Made by a program: the position numbers and the translations under genes. A DNA stretch of 64,000 nt from Helicobacter sp. (GTDB lineage: Bacteria > Campylobacterota > Campylobacteria > Campylobacterales > Helicobacteraceae). The DNA lies in contig NZ_JAAVGY010000003.1 of the NCBI RefSeq assembly GCF_014799995.1, positions 38,638 through 102,637 of the forward strand, written 5' to 3'. Within the stretch, counting starts at the first letter, position 1; each line of letters starts with the position of its first letter. The notes below the pieces were generated by a model, which ran no database searches, was not told the origin of the DNA, and was given only the letters and a program-made list of their open reading frames with translations. Positions 39,720 to 49,106 of the stretch are shown piece by piece.

Positions 39720-42335
39720 ATGCGAATCGGAACTAGCTCAAGATATATCAATATGCAATATCAGCAAAATAGGGCGCAAACAGGCTTAGAAACTACTTTG
39801 GCGCAAATGAGTGGGCAAAAAATCCAATTTGGCTATCAAGGAACTTCTATTTTTAATAAAACTTTGGCACTAGATTATAATCTTGCGACTTTAAATCAAA
39901 GCCACGCACTCGCAACCAATGCTTTAACCTATACTAAACATACCGATACCGCATTGAGTGATTTAACCAAAAATATGGACACATTTAAATCCAAATTGAT
40001 TCAAGGTGCAAATGCAGGTCATAGTGAAACTTCGCGTATTGCAATCGCAAAGGATTTGAAGTCTATTCGCGACCACTTTTTGACGCTCGCCAATAGTTCT
40101 GTGGGGGGTGAGTATATTTTCGGAGGCACAGCAACAACGCAAAAGCCCTTTAATGCAGACGGGAGTTATAATGGCAATAGTGCAACCCTTAATGCTTTGC
40201 TTGGCTCTAATAATTCTGTTACTTACAACATTACAGGGGCAGAATTATTCTTTGGTTCAGACAACGATAAGAATCGTATGATTTCTACCAATGTGCCAAA
40301 ATTCAATCAAAGCTATCTGAATCCGACGATTATGTATCCTACTCACCCAACAGGCGTAAGCGAAGAAGTCTATATCACTGCAGAGGATACTCTACGAGAT
40401 TTAGTAGGAGACAATGACGCGGATACTAGTAATAATCCTCCGGAAGTGTTTTATATTACAGGACGCAAGGCAGATGGCACGGCGTTTAAATCCAAATTCT
40501 CTATGGATATTGCCTATACTGATAAAAATCAAGCTGCCACAGTGCAAGACTTATTAGATAAAATCGGGCGCGAGTTTGGCAATACAGAGGTGAGCCAAGC
40601 AGTAGAAGTTACAGTGAATAAATGGGGAGAAATTGAAATCAAAGATTTAACCGGTGGTCGCTCTAATATTGAATTTTATATGATTTCTAGTAGCTATCAA
40701 GACCCAAATAATCCCGATGGTGTGGGAACAAATGATATTGATACCTTATTAAATAGTGGTGTAAAAGTCAATACTTATGTACAAAGCCCTTTTCTTGGCA
40801 CTTTTTCTAGTGAGAGTATTACTTCAGTAGAAGATTACAATGATCATCGTATCCATACGATTCCAACGACTTTTAGAACACATACCAACGAAATTGCCAA
40901 AACAAGTACTCTACTAAGTGATATTTTCCCAGATGATGTTACTTCTCTTACTCTAAGTGGGACAGAGGGAAACACCGCATTAGACCAAGCAGGGGCGGCA
41001 GTAGCTCCTACGAATTTTGCCATTACGCCTACAACCACCGTGCAAGATTTAATGGACGAGATGAAGCGAGTGTATGGCGCAAATGGTGATGTAGATGTGC
41101 AATTTTCTGAAGGAAAAATCATAATAGTGGATAATAATGTCTCTAAAAAGAATCCTCCAGATAGAGACGAAAAAGAGTTGCCTTATATTGGGGAAAGCTC
41201 TCTTAGCGTTACTTTAACCGCCAATGACGCAGGGGGGAATCCTGTCAATGGATTCCGCAATGATTATAGTGTGGAATATGACCGCGTAGGATTTTCACGC
41301 AATGGTGGCACGCTCAATTCTAATGTTTCTCAAATCGTGCGCGCTACAAATGAGTATGCCACAATGGATACAAAGCTTTCTGAAGTTGCAGGAGTAGGGC
41401 TTGATGGGCACACTTATAATTTTGAAGTAAAAGATGTTAATGGAGTTCCCATTAGTGGTAGGATAGAGTTTAGAGACGCAGGCAGTGTGCTAGTGATAGA
41501 GAGCCCAGCGCAAATGAATGGGACAAACATTGCAGGAATTGAGATTCCTATTTTACAGGCTAATGGAAATCCGCCACAAGTATCTGGAGACGCAACTCCC
41601 GCCGATGATGTAACTTATCAGCAATTGGCAGATGTAATGGGAATAGTGATGAATCTTAGCAACTCCAATCCCGGTGATTTGGCGAATGTGTTTAATGCAG
41701 CGGCAAACTTCAACAATCCAGCCGAAAAGGCTTCCTATGAAACAATGTTAGGGCAAGCCAAGAATAATGTGTGGATTGGGCTTGATGTCAATGGGCAACT
41801 ACAATTAAAAGACCTTAATCGCATACCTACGCGTATGGAATTTACACTTTATGATGATGAAAGCAGTAATTTTGAATTAGACCCTCTAACCGGACGCGTG
41901 GATACTACGGAACGTCCAGCTTTGACTTTTCAAGCTAATAATGCAATTATAGGTGAAGACCCGCATGTGAATTTCTTTCAGCAAATTGATGCGATTATCA
42001 AAGCCGTAGAAGATGGCGTCTATCGACCGGGTTCTGATAACTATGATGATTCTATGCGGAATCCCGGGATTCAAAATGCCATTGAAATCTTTGACCATTT
42101 AGCAGACCACGTGAATAAAGTGCATACCAAAAATGGGGCACAAGGAAACGCGTTTGAATATTCTATTGAGCGCACAGAAACTCTTATCGTGCAAGTAAAA
42201 ACTTTGCGTTCTGATACGATTGATACAGATTTTGCAGAAAATTATTTGAACTTCGCTACCTTGTCTTTGAATTATCAAGCAATGCTTTCAAGTATTGGCA
42301 AGATTTCCCAACTTTCTCTTGTGAATTATATTTAA
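39720..42335 (+). CDS. flgL: Flagellar hook-associated protein 3
   Basis: Second hook-filament junction protein. 871 residues, much longer than enteric FlgL (about 317) but similar to H. pylori FlgL (about 828). N-terminal MRIGTSSRYINMQYQQNRAQ with the flagellin-like coiled region (ATNALTYTKHTDTALSDL) and C-terminal NFATLSLNYQAMLSSIGKI form the helical bundle. The 600-residue middle is Asn/Asp/Thr-rich surface sequence. AAGGATAAGGG precedes the ATG. Behind a sigma-54 promoter and apparently monocistronic. Confidence 0.95.
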   Translation: MRIGTSSRYINMQYQQNRAQTGLETTLAQMSGQKIQFGYQGTSIFNKTLALDYNLATLNQSHALATNALTYTKHTDTALSDLTKNMDTFKSKLIQGANAGHSETSRIAIAKDLKSIRDHFLTLANSSVGGEYIFGGTATTQKPFNADGSYNGNSATLNALLGSNNSVTYNITGAELFFGSDNDKNRMISTNVPKFNQSYLNPTIMYPTHPTGVSEEVYITAEDTLRDLVGDNDADTSNNPPEVFYITGRKADGTAFKSKFSMDIAYTDKNQAATVQDLLDKIGREFGNTEVSQAVEVTVNKWGEIEIKDLTGGRSNIEFYMISSSYQDPNNPDGVGTNDIDTLLNSGVKVNTYVQSPFLGTFSSESITSVEDYNDHRIHTIPTTFRTHTNEIAKTSTLLSDIFPDDVTSLTLSGTEGNTALDQAGAAVAPTNFAITPTTTVQDLMDEMKRVYGANGDVDVQFSEGKIIIVDNNVSKKNPPDRDEKELPYIGESSLSVTLTANDAGGNPVNGFRNDYSVEYDRVGFSRNGGTLNSNVSQIVRATNEYATMDTKLSEVAGVGLDGHTYNFEVKDVNGVPISGRIEFRDAGSVLVIESPAQMNGTNIAGIEIPILQANGNPPQVSGDATPADDVTYQQLADVMGIVMNLSNSNPGDLANVFNAAANFNNPAEKASYETMLGQAKNNVWIGLDVNGQLQLKDLNRIPTRMEFTLYDDESSNFELDPLTGRVDTTERPALTFQANNAIIGEDPHVNFFQQIDAIIKAVEDGVYRPGSDNYDDSMRNPGIQNAIEIFDHLADHVNKVHTKNGAQGNAFEYSIERTETLIVQVKTLRSDTIDTDFAENYLNFATLSLNYQAMLSSIGKISQLSLVNYI

Positions 42336-42387
42336 GGGCGATTCACTTAAGGATTCTTGTCTCTTGCACCGATTAATATTCTATTGT

Positions 42388-42532
42388 GTCATTGCGGGAA
42401 ATCTTGGAAGATATTCGCGGTAATCTACAATCTTGCACACTTTTAGTTTTTAGCATATCAAATCTTGAAAGCAAGATTCTAGCTTATAGATTGCCACGAT
42501 TCTATTTCATAGAATCTCGTAAGGACGCAATA
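42388..42532. repeat. Two diverged copies of the palindromic repeat family
   Basis: About 42388-42436 (GTCATTGCGGGAA...) and 42486-42532, the latter with a perfect core GATTCTAT-TTC-ATAGAATC between ATAGATTGCCAC and GACGCAAT. The linker CAATCTTGCACAC also recalls the other clusters. They fill most of the 302-base gap between flgL and the radical SAM gene; nothing else is seen there. Confidence 0.65.
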
Positions 42533-42637
42533 GCAAGGCATATCTAACCACGTCGTTGTCATAGAAAATACATTCTTATGTTTTGTGCAAAAAATAGTGT
42601 AAAATAAGCCAAATTAAATGAGTTTGAGGTTTAGCTT

Positions 42638-43561
42638 ATGAGTATTGTTTTTGGTCCTGTGCGTTCAAGACGTTTTGGAGAATCGCTTGGTGTGGATTTA
42701 TCTCCTCATACAAAACAATGTAATTATGATTGTTTATATTGTGAATTAGAGGGGAAAAAAGCACAAGATTCTATGGAGATGACATTAGATGTAGAGGAAA
42801 TTTTAAGAGAAATCAAACAAGGCTTGGAGCATTTTCCCAATGTAGAATCTTTAACAATTACCGCCAATGGAGAGCCAACGCTTTATCCTTATTTATATGA
42901 GTTAATGTTGCGTTTAGAAGATGTCAAAGGAGCGACACAAACTTTACTTCTAAGCAATGGCTCTCTACTCTCTGACCCAAGTGTTGCGCGGGCGTGCTTA
43001 TTGTTTGATAAAGTCAAATTTTCATTAGATGCTATCAGCGAGGAAGTATTCAAAAAGATTGACCGCCCAAGTAAAAATATTCATTTGAAGCAAATTTTGC
43101 AAGGAATTTATCAGTTTAGTGCAGATTTTATGGGAGAATTGTATGCGGAAATTTTGTTTGTAGAGCATATCAATGATTCTTTAGAAGAAGTTAAAAGTAT
43201 GGCAAAGTTCCTCGCACCTATGCGCCTAAAGCGGCTTGATATTGGCACGATTGACCGCCCCGCAGCATATAAAGTAAAGCCCATTTCGCAACAGAAATTA
43301 GAATCTTTAGGGGAGGTTTTTATAGCCTTTGGGATTCCGACTTTTATCCCCAAAAGAACAGAATCTAATGAGCAAAAAAACTTGATTTTAAGTCGTGATG
43401 CGATACTAAAAACACTCGCCTTGCGTCCTCAAAGTGCGCAAGACATAAGGATACTTTGGCATTCTTCTACGCATAAGATTTTGCAGGATTTATTAGAAAG
43501 TGGTATAGTAGAAGTGATAGAGAATGATGGAGTGAAGTTTTATAGGATTGCAAAAGCTTAA
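42638..43561 (+). CDS. Radical SAM protein (COG0731-like)
   Basis: 307 residues. The iron-sulfur motif CNYDCLYCE lies near residues 29-37, followed by ITANGEPTLYP (the GGEP-like AdoMet element), LLSNGSLL, VKFSLDA and the C-terminal winged-helix-like LRPQSAQDIRILWH. Opens with FGPVRSRRFGESLGVDL, typical of this family, which also exists in H. pylori (HP0117 from memory). Substrate unknown. GAGG about nine bases before the ATG. Confidence 0.85.
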   Translation: MSIVFGPVRSRRFGESLGVDLSPHTKQCNYDCLYCELEGKKAQDSMEMTLDVEEILREIKQGLEHFPNVESLTITANGEPTLYPYLYELMLRLEDVKGATQTLLLSNGSLLSDPSVARACLLFDKVKFSLDAISEEVFKKIDRPSKNIHLKQILQGIYQFSADFMGELYAEILFVEHINDSLEEVKSMAKFLAPMRLKRLDIGTIDRPAAYKVKPISQQKLESLGEVFIAFGIPTFIPKRTESNEQKNLILSRDAILKTLALRPQSAQDIRILWHSSTHKILQDLLESGIVEVIENDGVKFYRIAKA

Positions 43562-43578
43562 AAATATGTTGAATTTGT

Positions 43579-43584
43579 TATAAT
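43579..43584 (+). promoter_or_regulatory. Candidate -10 box of the amino-acid ABC operon
   Basis: TATAAT 32 bases before the ATG at 43616. Confidence 0.5.
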
Positions 43585-43615
43585 CCGCCCCTATATGTTT
43601 TATGAAGGAAGTAGT

Positions 43616-44395
43616 ATGCAAAAGTTTGTTTGGACGAGTGTGTTGGCAATTTTGGCGGTTTGTTTTTGTTATGGTTGCAAGGGTGATGAAAGGCTTGTAA
43701 TGGCTACTGCTGCGGAATTTCCTCCCTTTGAATACAAAGAGGGCAACGAGTTTAAGGGCATTGATGTAGAAATTGCACAAGAAATTGCAAAACGTTTGGG
43801 AAAAGCTTTAGAAATTAAAGATATGGAATTTGATTCTGTTGTGAGCGCGGTGAGTAGCGCAAATGCGGATTTTGGTGCGAGTGGCTTGACGATTAATGAA
43901 GCCCGCTCAAAAGTCGTGGATTTTTCAACTTCTTACTATAATGCGAATCAAGTTGTGATTATTAAGGAATCGGATTTAGAGTTAAAAGCCGTCGGCTCTG
44001 ATGCAGTGGCACTCGTGGAAGCAATCAAAAAGCAAGCAGGCATTAAAATCGGCGTGCAAACAGGCACAACAGGTGCATTTTATGCACAAGGTGATAAAGA
44101 TTGGGGATTTGAGGGATTCGCAAATGCAGAAGTCAAGGGTTTTGTGAATGGTTCGTTAGCTGTGAGTGCATTAGTGAATGGACAAGTTGATATTGTCATC
44201 ATTGATGAAGCTCCCGCGCGCCTCATTTCCAAAAATTATGCGGGTACAGAAGTCTTAAATGCGTATTTGACAGAAGAAAAATATGGAATCGCAGTCAAAA
44301 GAGGCAATCAAGCCTTGTTGGATTCTATCAATAGTGCGTTAGAAGCAATGCAAACAGAGGGCGTGTTAGACGAAATTATCAAGAAATATTATTAA
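43616..44395 (+). CDS. Amino-acid ABC transporter substrate-binding lipoprotein
   Basis: 259 residues from ATG 43616 (GAAGGAAG before it; an ATG seven codons earlier is less likely). Lipoprotein signal ending FCYGC, then the SBP_bac_3 fold: VMATAAEFPPFEYKEGNEFKGIDVEIA, DFGASGLTINEARSKVVDFS, and the ligand-binding region GVQTGTTGAFYA and DIVIIDEAPA. Binds a polar amino acid, probably glutamine or another; the specificity cannot be read reliably. First of three genes for a complete importer. Confidence 0.92.
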   Translation: MQKFVWTSVLAILAVCFCYGCKGDERLVMATAAEFPPFEYKEGNEFKGIDVEIAQEIAKRLGKALEIKDMEFDSVVSAVSSANADFGASGLTINEARSKVVDFSTSYYNANQVVIIKESDLELKAVGSDAVALVEAIKKQAGIKIGVQTGTTGAFYAQGDKDWGFEGFANAEVKGFVNGSLAVSALVNGQVDIVIIDEAPARLISKNYAGTEVLNAYLTEEKYGIAVKRGNQALLDSINSALEAMQTEGVLDEIIKKYY

Positions 44396-44399
44396 AGCA

Positions 44400-45098
44400 A
44401 TGGATAAGATAGAAATTTTTTATAATCAATTCATCATCAAGGGGGGTTACGCGCTTGTTGTAGAGGGTTTATTTGTTACGATTCTACTTGCTGTGTGTGG
44501 GTTAATGATTGGAATCTTTATTGGCACGATGCTTGCGATTTTAATCACCAAAGAAGATAAAAATACACTAGAGCTTGTGCTTGTCGCTCTTGCTAAAATG
44601 TATGTGGGATTCTTTCGCGGGACGCCAATTGTTGTGCAGTTATTGTTTATTTATTTTGTGATTCTGCCGCTTTTTGGGCTTGCAGGGAGCAGTGCGCTAT
44701 TGGTGGCTATTGTGATTTTTGGTTTGAATAGTGGCGCGTATGTGAGTGAGATTATTCGCGGGGGAATCTTGAGCGTAGATAGTGGGCAAAATGAGGCAGC
44801 AAGGGCACTTGGGCTAAACTCCAAACAAAGTATGTGCTTCATTGTCTTTCCTCAAGCTCTCAAAAATGCCTTGCCAAATTTGGGCAATGAATTTATTACA
44901 CTTTTAAAAGAAACTTCAGTGGCGAATTATGTTACAGTGCATGACTTAACTTATGCCTTTAAAACGATTGGAAGCGCGAGTTATGAATATATGATTCCAT
45001 ATTTTTTCTTAGCATTTTGCTATTTGGTGTTGGTATTAGTGGCAAGTTTTATCGTCAAAAAATACGAAGGGAAACTAAGAAAAAGTGATAAGCGTTAG
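44400..45098 (+). CDS. Amino-acid ABC transporter permease
   Basis: 232 residues, five to six membrane helices. The polar-amino-acid permease signature is at RGTPIVVQLLFIYF and the EAA loop at NEAARALGLNSKQSMCFIVFPQALKNALPNLGNEF, the contact to the ATPase. The ATG is four bases after the upstream stop. Works as a dimer with the ATPase encoded next. Confidence 0.93.
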   Translation: MDKIEIFYNQFIIKGGYALVVEGLFVTILLAVCGLMIGIFIGTMLAILITKEDKNTLELVLVALAKMYVGFFRGTPIVVQLLFIYFVILPLFGLAGSSALLVAIVIFGLNSGAYVSEIIRGGILSVDSGQNEAARALGLNSKQSMCFIVFPQALKNALPNLGNEFITLLKETSVANYVTVHDLTYAFKTIGSASYEYMIPYFFLAFCYLVLVLVASFIVKKYEGKLRKSDKR

Positions 45099-45921
45099 AA
45101 AATTAGTCAAAAAATATTATGAAAATGGCGTTAAAGAGGGCAAGAATGAAAAAATCGTGCTCAATGGTTTGAATGCAGAGTTTAAGCGAGGAGAAAAAAT
45201 TGTCATTGTCGGACCTAGTGGGAGCGGTAAAAGCACTTTTTTACGTTGTTTGAATCTGCTTGAGATTCCAGATAGTGGCGAGATTTGGTTAGATAATCGG
45301 CGTATTTCTGAATTGAGTGTAGATTTATATCCCGAATTGGCGAATCTTAAAGGCAAGTCTTTGCAACTTGCGATTAAGGAATATGATAAAAAATATCGTC
45401 AAAATATCAACGAAGCGCGTGCAAAAATGGGAATGGTTTTTCAGCATTTTAATTTGTTTAATAATCTCAATGTGCTAGAAAACATTACCTTAGCCCCTGT
45501 CAAGTTAAAAAAAATGGGCGTGAGCGAGGCAAAAGAAGCAGCTTTAGCCTTATTGGCGCGGGTAGGATTGTATGATAAGGCGTATGAGTATCCCTCGCGT
45601 CTAAGCGGAGGGCAAAAGCAAAGAGTCGCGATTGCGCGTTCGCTCGCAATGAAGCCTGAAGTAATGCTCTTTGATGAGCCGACAAGTGCGCTAGACCCTG
45701 AAATGGTGGGCGGAGTTTTGGAGCTGATGAAAAGCTTAGCGGGAGAGGGAATGAGTATGGTTTGTGTTACGCACGAAATGGGGTTTGCAAGGGAAGTTGC
45801 CACAAGAGTTTTGTTTATGGAGGGTGGCAAAATCCTTGAGGATTTTCCTCCGCAAAGCTTTTTTGATTCTCCCAAAAACGAACGTTTGCAATTTTTCTTA
45901 AGTCATATTAGGCGAGGGTGA
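45085..45921 (+). CDS. Amino-acid ABC transporter ATP-binding protein
   Basis: 278 residues. Walker A GPSGSGKST, Q loop FQHFNLFNNL, signature LSGGQKQR, Walker B VMLFDEPTSALDPE and switch CVTHEMGFA. Compared with the usual 240-250 residues it has an extra segment of about 35 residues between Walker A and the Q loop (DLYPELANLKGKSLQLAIK and following). GTG start within the permease end, 14-base overlap, so translation is coupled. Energises the importer formed with the two genes before it. Confidence 0.93.
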   Translation: MISVRKLVKKYYENGVKEGKNEKIVLNGLNAEFKRGEKIVIVGPSGSGKSTFLRCLNLLEIPDSGEIWLDNRRISELSVDLYPELANLKGKSLQLAIKEYDKKYRQNINEARAKMGMVFQHFNLFNNLNVLENITLAPVKLKKMGVSEAKEAALALLARVGLYDKAYEYPSRLSGGQKQRVAIARSLAMKPEVMLFDEPTSALDPEMVGGVLELMKSLAGEGMSMVCVTHEMGFAREVATRVLFMEGGKILEDFPPQSFFDSPKNERLQFFLSHIRRG

Positions 45922-45940
45922 ATTTATCTTATTGTTACAA

Positions 45941-45973
45941 AATAGCAAACTCTCAATCCAAAACTTTGCTATT
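45941..45973 (+). terminator. Hairpin after the ABC operon
   Basis: Perfect 9-bp inverted repeat AATAGCAAA / TTTGCTATT with a 15-nt loop, 20 bases after the ATPase stop; no strong T-run. A weak copy of the dispersed repeat follows near 46003-46046. Confidence 0.45.
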
Positions 45974-46059
45974 GGGCTTTAAGATTCCATTGTTTATTTA
46001 TACAAATTGCCACACAATGTGCCTTACGATTCCTTGCAGAATCTCATATTGATTGATTT

Positions 46060-46539
46060 TCAGCAATGATAATATGTCATTGCGTTTTCTAATTCTAAAA
46101 GTGCAGCCTTTCTTGCGATTCCACCTGCATAGCCGACAAGCTTTCCATTCGCACCAATGACGCGATGACAAGGGATAAGAATCGCAATAGGATTCCGATG
46201 ATTCGCAGCTCCAACGGCACGTGCGGCTTTTGGATTTTGAATCTTCTGTGCGATTGTGCCATAAGTGCGCGTTTCTCCATAGGGGATTGCACAAAGCTCC
46301 CGCCAAACTAGCCTTTGAAACTCTGTTCCACAAGGTGCTAAAGGCAAATCGAAGGTTTTGCGTTGTAGGGTGAAATATTCTTGTAATTGCTTTTTTGCTT
46401 CAAGGGTTAGCGGGCTTGCCTTGAGCGAGGAGGCTTGCAGTGGAGATTCTACGAAGCAAATTTCTAGGATTGCGTTGCCATTATCTCTAATGCGAATCTC
46501 TCCTAGAGGGCTTTCTAAAATGCTTCCAAAAGATTTCAC
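46060..46539 (-). CDS. ogt: Methylated-DNA--protein-cysteine methyltransferase
   Basis: Suicide repair of O6-methylguanine. 159 residues from the GTG at 46539, which has AAAGAGGA just before it and lies 10 bases after the transporter stop; an ATG at 46578 would overlap that gene. Helix-turn-helix region YGETRTYGTIAQKI, arginine finger RAVGAANHRNP, active-site PCHRVIG with the acceptor Cys, and the C-terminal LVGYAGGIARKAALLELE. Co-transcribed with the DASS transporter. Confidence 0.93.
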   Translation of the reverse strand: MKSFGSILESPLGEIRIRDNGNAILEICFVESPLQASSLKASPLTLEAKKQLQEYFTLQRKTFDLPLAPCGTEFQRLVWRELCAIPYGETRTYGTIAQKIQNPKAARAVGAANHRNPIAILIPCHRVIGANGKLVGYAGGIARKAALLELENAMTYYHC

Positions 46540-46549
46540 GAAATCCTCT

Positions 46550-47893
46550 TTAGATAAAACGCCATATAAACCACGCAAAAGCCAAAATTAAGACGATAGA
46601 AAACAAATTCACACACGCACCATATTTCATCATTTCTATTTGCCGAATATAGCCTGTTCCATAGACGATTGCATTAGGAGGTGTGGCGACAGGTAGCATA
46701 TAAGCGCAACTCGCGCCAAAACCAATCACGAGAGGAAGCATTGCGTGAGGCATACCGAGTGCGTCTCCCACGACACCAAAAATCGGCACTAATAATGCCG
46801 AGCTTGCGGTATTGCTTGTAAATTCTGTTAAGAAAATAATAAAAAGTGCAGTTGCAATAATAATCATTAGCCAATTACTATTTCCAAAGAGTGCTGTAAC
46901 CCCATTTGCAAGCACTGCGCTTGCGCCAGAGTCTTTAAGAATCACGCTTAAGGCAAGCCCACCACCAAAGAGCCATAAAACGCCCCAATCTGTGCTGCTT
47001 TGAATTTCTTTCCAAGTTGCCACGCGGCTTACGCCTATGGCGATGGCACAACTTAATGCAATGATAGAATCCAAATCCTTGATTCCGCCAAATAATTCGC
47101 TTAATTTCGCGCTAAAAATCCAAGCAATAGCGGTGAGCCCAAAGATAATGAGCGTAAGGATTTTTTTAGAATCCCACTGCGTTTTTTCTAATTTTAGATG
47201 AAAGGTTTGGTTTAAGTCTGGCTTTAAAAGCACATACAAGATTCCAATCATACAAGGCAGCATAATGCACATAAAGGGAATCCCAAGCTTCATCCATTCT
47301 AAAAAATTCATTCCAAGATAAGAAGCGGCAATGATATTTGGAGGGCTGCCTACCATTGTGCCAAATCCCCCAATTTCAGAGCTATAAGCGACACCCAAAA
47401 GGACGAACACAAAAGTCCCGCGATTCTTTGAAAAGTCCAAGTTGGATAGAATCCCAAGTGCCAAAGGTAGCATAATGGCAGCAGTTGCGGTATTGCTAAT
47501 CCACATTGAGAGCAGAGCACTCACTCCAAAAATCATAAAAATTGCTAGAGACATTTTCCCCCTAGCAAGCAAAATTAAGCGATTGGCTAGCAGTTTGTCT
47601 AAGCCTTGAATATGCAGGGCACTTGCTAACGCAAATCCCCCAAAGAATAGAAAAATCACCGGATTTGCAAAAGGCTTCAGAGCAGTTGTAACATCTTGTA
47701 AGTCAAACATTACAGCAAGCAAGGGCACGATTAAGGCGGTAATGGTTGTATGCACTGCCTCGCTAACCCATAGAATCCCAACAAATGCCAAGATACAAAT
47801 GCCGAGATTTGCTTCGTGGGTAAAAGGTAGCCAAGAAAAAAGCGCACCAAACAATAAAACATCTGCTACAAGAATCCATAAAGCCTTTTGCAT
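46550..47893 (-). CDS. DASS/SLC13-family anion symporter
   Basis: 447 residues, about eleven membrane helices. The duplicated SNT substrate/sodium motifs are present: WISNTATAAIMLPLALG in the first half and FTSNTASSALLVPIFG in the second. The family imports dicarboxylates, sulfate or similar anions with sodium; which anion is not readable. AAGGA before the ATG. The gene lies 15 bases after dnaJ and before ogt on the minus strand. Confidence 0.9.
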   Translation of the reverse strand: MQKALWILVADVLLFGALFSWLPFTHEANLGICILAFVGILWVSEAVHTTITALIVPLLAVMFDLQDVTTALKPFANPVIFLFFGGFALASALHIQGLDKLLANRLILLARGKMSLAIFMIFGVSALLSMWISNTATAAIMLPLALGILSNLDFSKNRGTFVFVLLGVAYSSEIGGFGTMVGSPPNIIAASYLGMNFLEWMKLGIPFMCIMLPCMIGILYVLLKPDLNQTFHLKLEKTQWDSKKILTLIIFGLTAIAWIFSAKLSELFGGIKDLDSIIALSCAIAIGVSRVATWKEIQSSTDWGVLWLFGGGLALSVILKDSGASAVLANGVTALFGNSNWLMIIIATALFIIFLTEFTSNTASSALLVPIFGVVGDALGMPHAMLPLVIGFGASCAYMLPVATPPNAIVYGTGYIRQIEMMKYGACVNLFSIVLILAFAWFIWRFI

Positions 47894-47908
47894 TAAATTT
47901 CCTTGAAG

Positions 47909-49030
47909 TTATTTAAACCAATTTTTGATTTTATCTACCAAGCCCTCAAGGCAGTTAATTGGCTTAGATTCCTCATATCCAAAGGATTGGTGTAATTGCA
48001 AGAGCAAATCGCGTTGCTTTTGCTCTAACTTTTCAGGATACAAAATATTGACTACCGCGATGAAATTACCCTTTTTGCTGCTATTGACGCTTTTAACGCC
48101 CTCGCCATAAAAGACAAATTGTTGCTTGTCTTTGACGCCAATAGGGATTTTGAGTTCTAATTCTTTGGTAAGGGCTGGAATCTTAATGCTTCCTCCAAGC
48201 ATTACGAGCGTGAAAAACACAGGCACTTCCAAATAAATATCGTTACGATGTCGTATAAAATGTGTGTCTTCTTGCACGCTGATTTCTACATATAAATCCC
48301 CGCGTGAGCCATTTGGCATTTGATTACCGCGTCCTTGCACGCGGATTTGGTTTTGATTATCCACGCCCTCTGGGATTTTAATCTCAAATTTTTCTTTCTT
48401 CTCTTGATAGCCTTTGCCGGAGCATTTCTCGCATTTTTCTGCACTCATTTCGCCGCTTCCGTGACATTTGGAACAAGTTTGAGCAAAGGTCATAAAGCCC
48501 TGCGTGAAAGTCTCACGCCCGCTCCCTTTACACGCGCTACAAGTGGTTACTTTGCCATCTTTTGCCCCGCTCCCTTTACACGCCTCACAAGCGTTTTTGT
48601 AGTAGATTTCAATCTCTTTCTTGCAGCCAAACACGGCTTCTTGGAAGCTAAGCTCTAATTCAATGGCTAAATCGCGTGAATATTTTTCGTTTTTCTTGCG
48701 TGTGTTGCCAAACCCGCTACTAAATCCGCCAAATCCACCGCCAAAAACGGAATTGAAAATATCAAAAATGCTTCCCTCCATATTGCCAAACCCAAAGCCA
48801 CTAGATTCCAAGCCTTTTTTGCCATAAGTGTCGTAAATTTGACGCTTTTCTTTATCGCTTAGGATTTGGTAGGCTTCATTGACTTTTTTAAACATTTCTT
48901 CGGCATTTTTGTCGTCAGGATTTCTATCGGGGTGATATTTCAATGCCATTTTGCGATAGGCTTTTTTGATTTCCTCCCCGCTTGCATTGCGACTAACTTC
49001 TAAAATCTCGTAATAATCAAATTCTTCCAA
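47909..49030 (-). CDS. dnaJ: Chaperone DnaJ
   Basis: Hsp40 co-chaperone that delivers substrates to DnaK and stimulates its ATPase. 373 residues. J domain 1-70 with HPD in KYHPDRNPDD; Gly/Phe-rich linker 75-110 (SSGFGFGNMEGSIFDIFNSV); four zinc-finger repeats CxxCxGxG (CEACKGSG, CSACKGSG, CSKCHGSG, CEKCSGKG); then the C-terminal substrate-binding domains. TTG start with AGGAG before it. dnaK and grpE are not adjacent. Confidence 0.97.
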   Translation of the reverse strand: MEEFDYYEILEVSRNASGEEIKKAYRKMALKYHPDRNPDDKNAEEMFKKVNEAYQILSDKEKRQIYDTYGKKGLESSGFGFGNMEGSIFDIFNSVFGGGFGGFSSGFGNTRKKNEKYSRDLAIELELSFQEAVFGCKKEIEIYYKNACEACKGSGAKDGKVTTCSACKGSGRETFTQGFMTFAQTCSKCHGSGEMSAEKCEKCSGKGYQEKKEKFEIKIPEGVDNQNQIRVQGRGNQMPNGSRGDLYVEISVQEDTHFIRHRNDIYLEVPVFFTLVMLGGSIKIPALTKELELKIPIGVKDKQQFVFYGEGVKSVNSSKKGNFIAVVNILYPEKLEQKQRDLLLQLHQSFGYEESKPINCLEGLVDKIKNWFK

Positions 49031-49106
49031 AAATACTCCTACTTTGTTTTAGAAAATAAAAATTTTGCATTTTAGCGTAATTAACTTTAATTTTTAAGGA
49101 GACAAA

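Noticed and set aside
45441..45875. 144-codon minus-strand frame inside the ABC ATPase gene
   Set aside because: Antisense shadow of well-conserved ABC motifs; no supporting signals.
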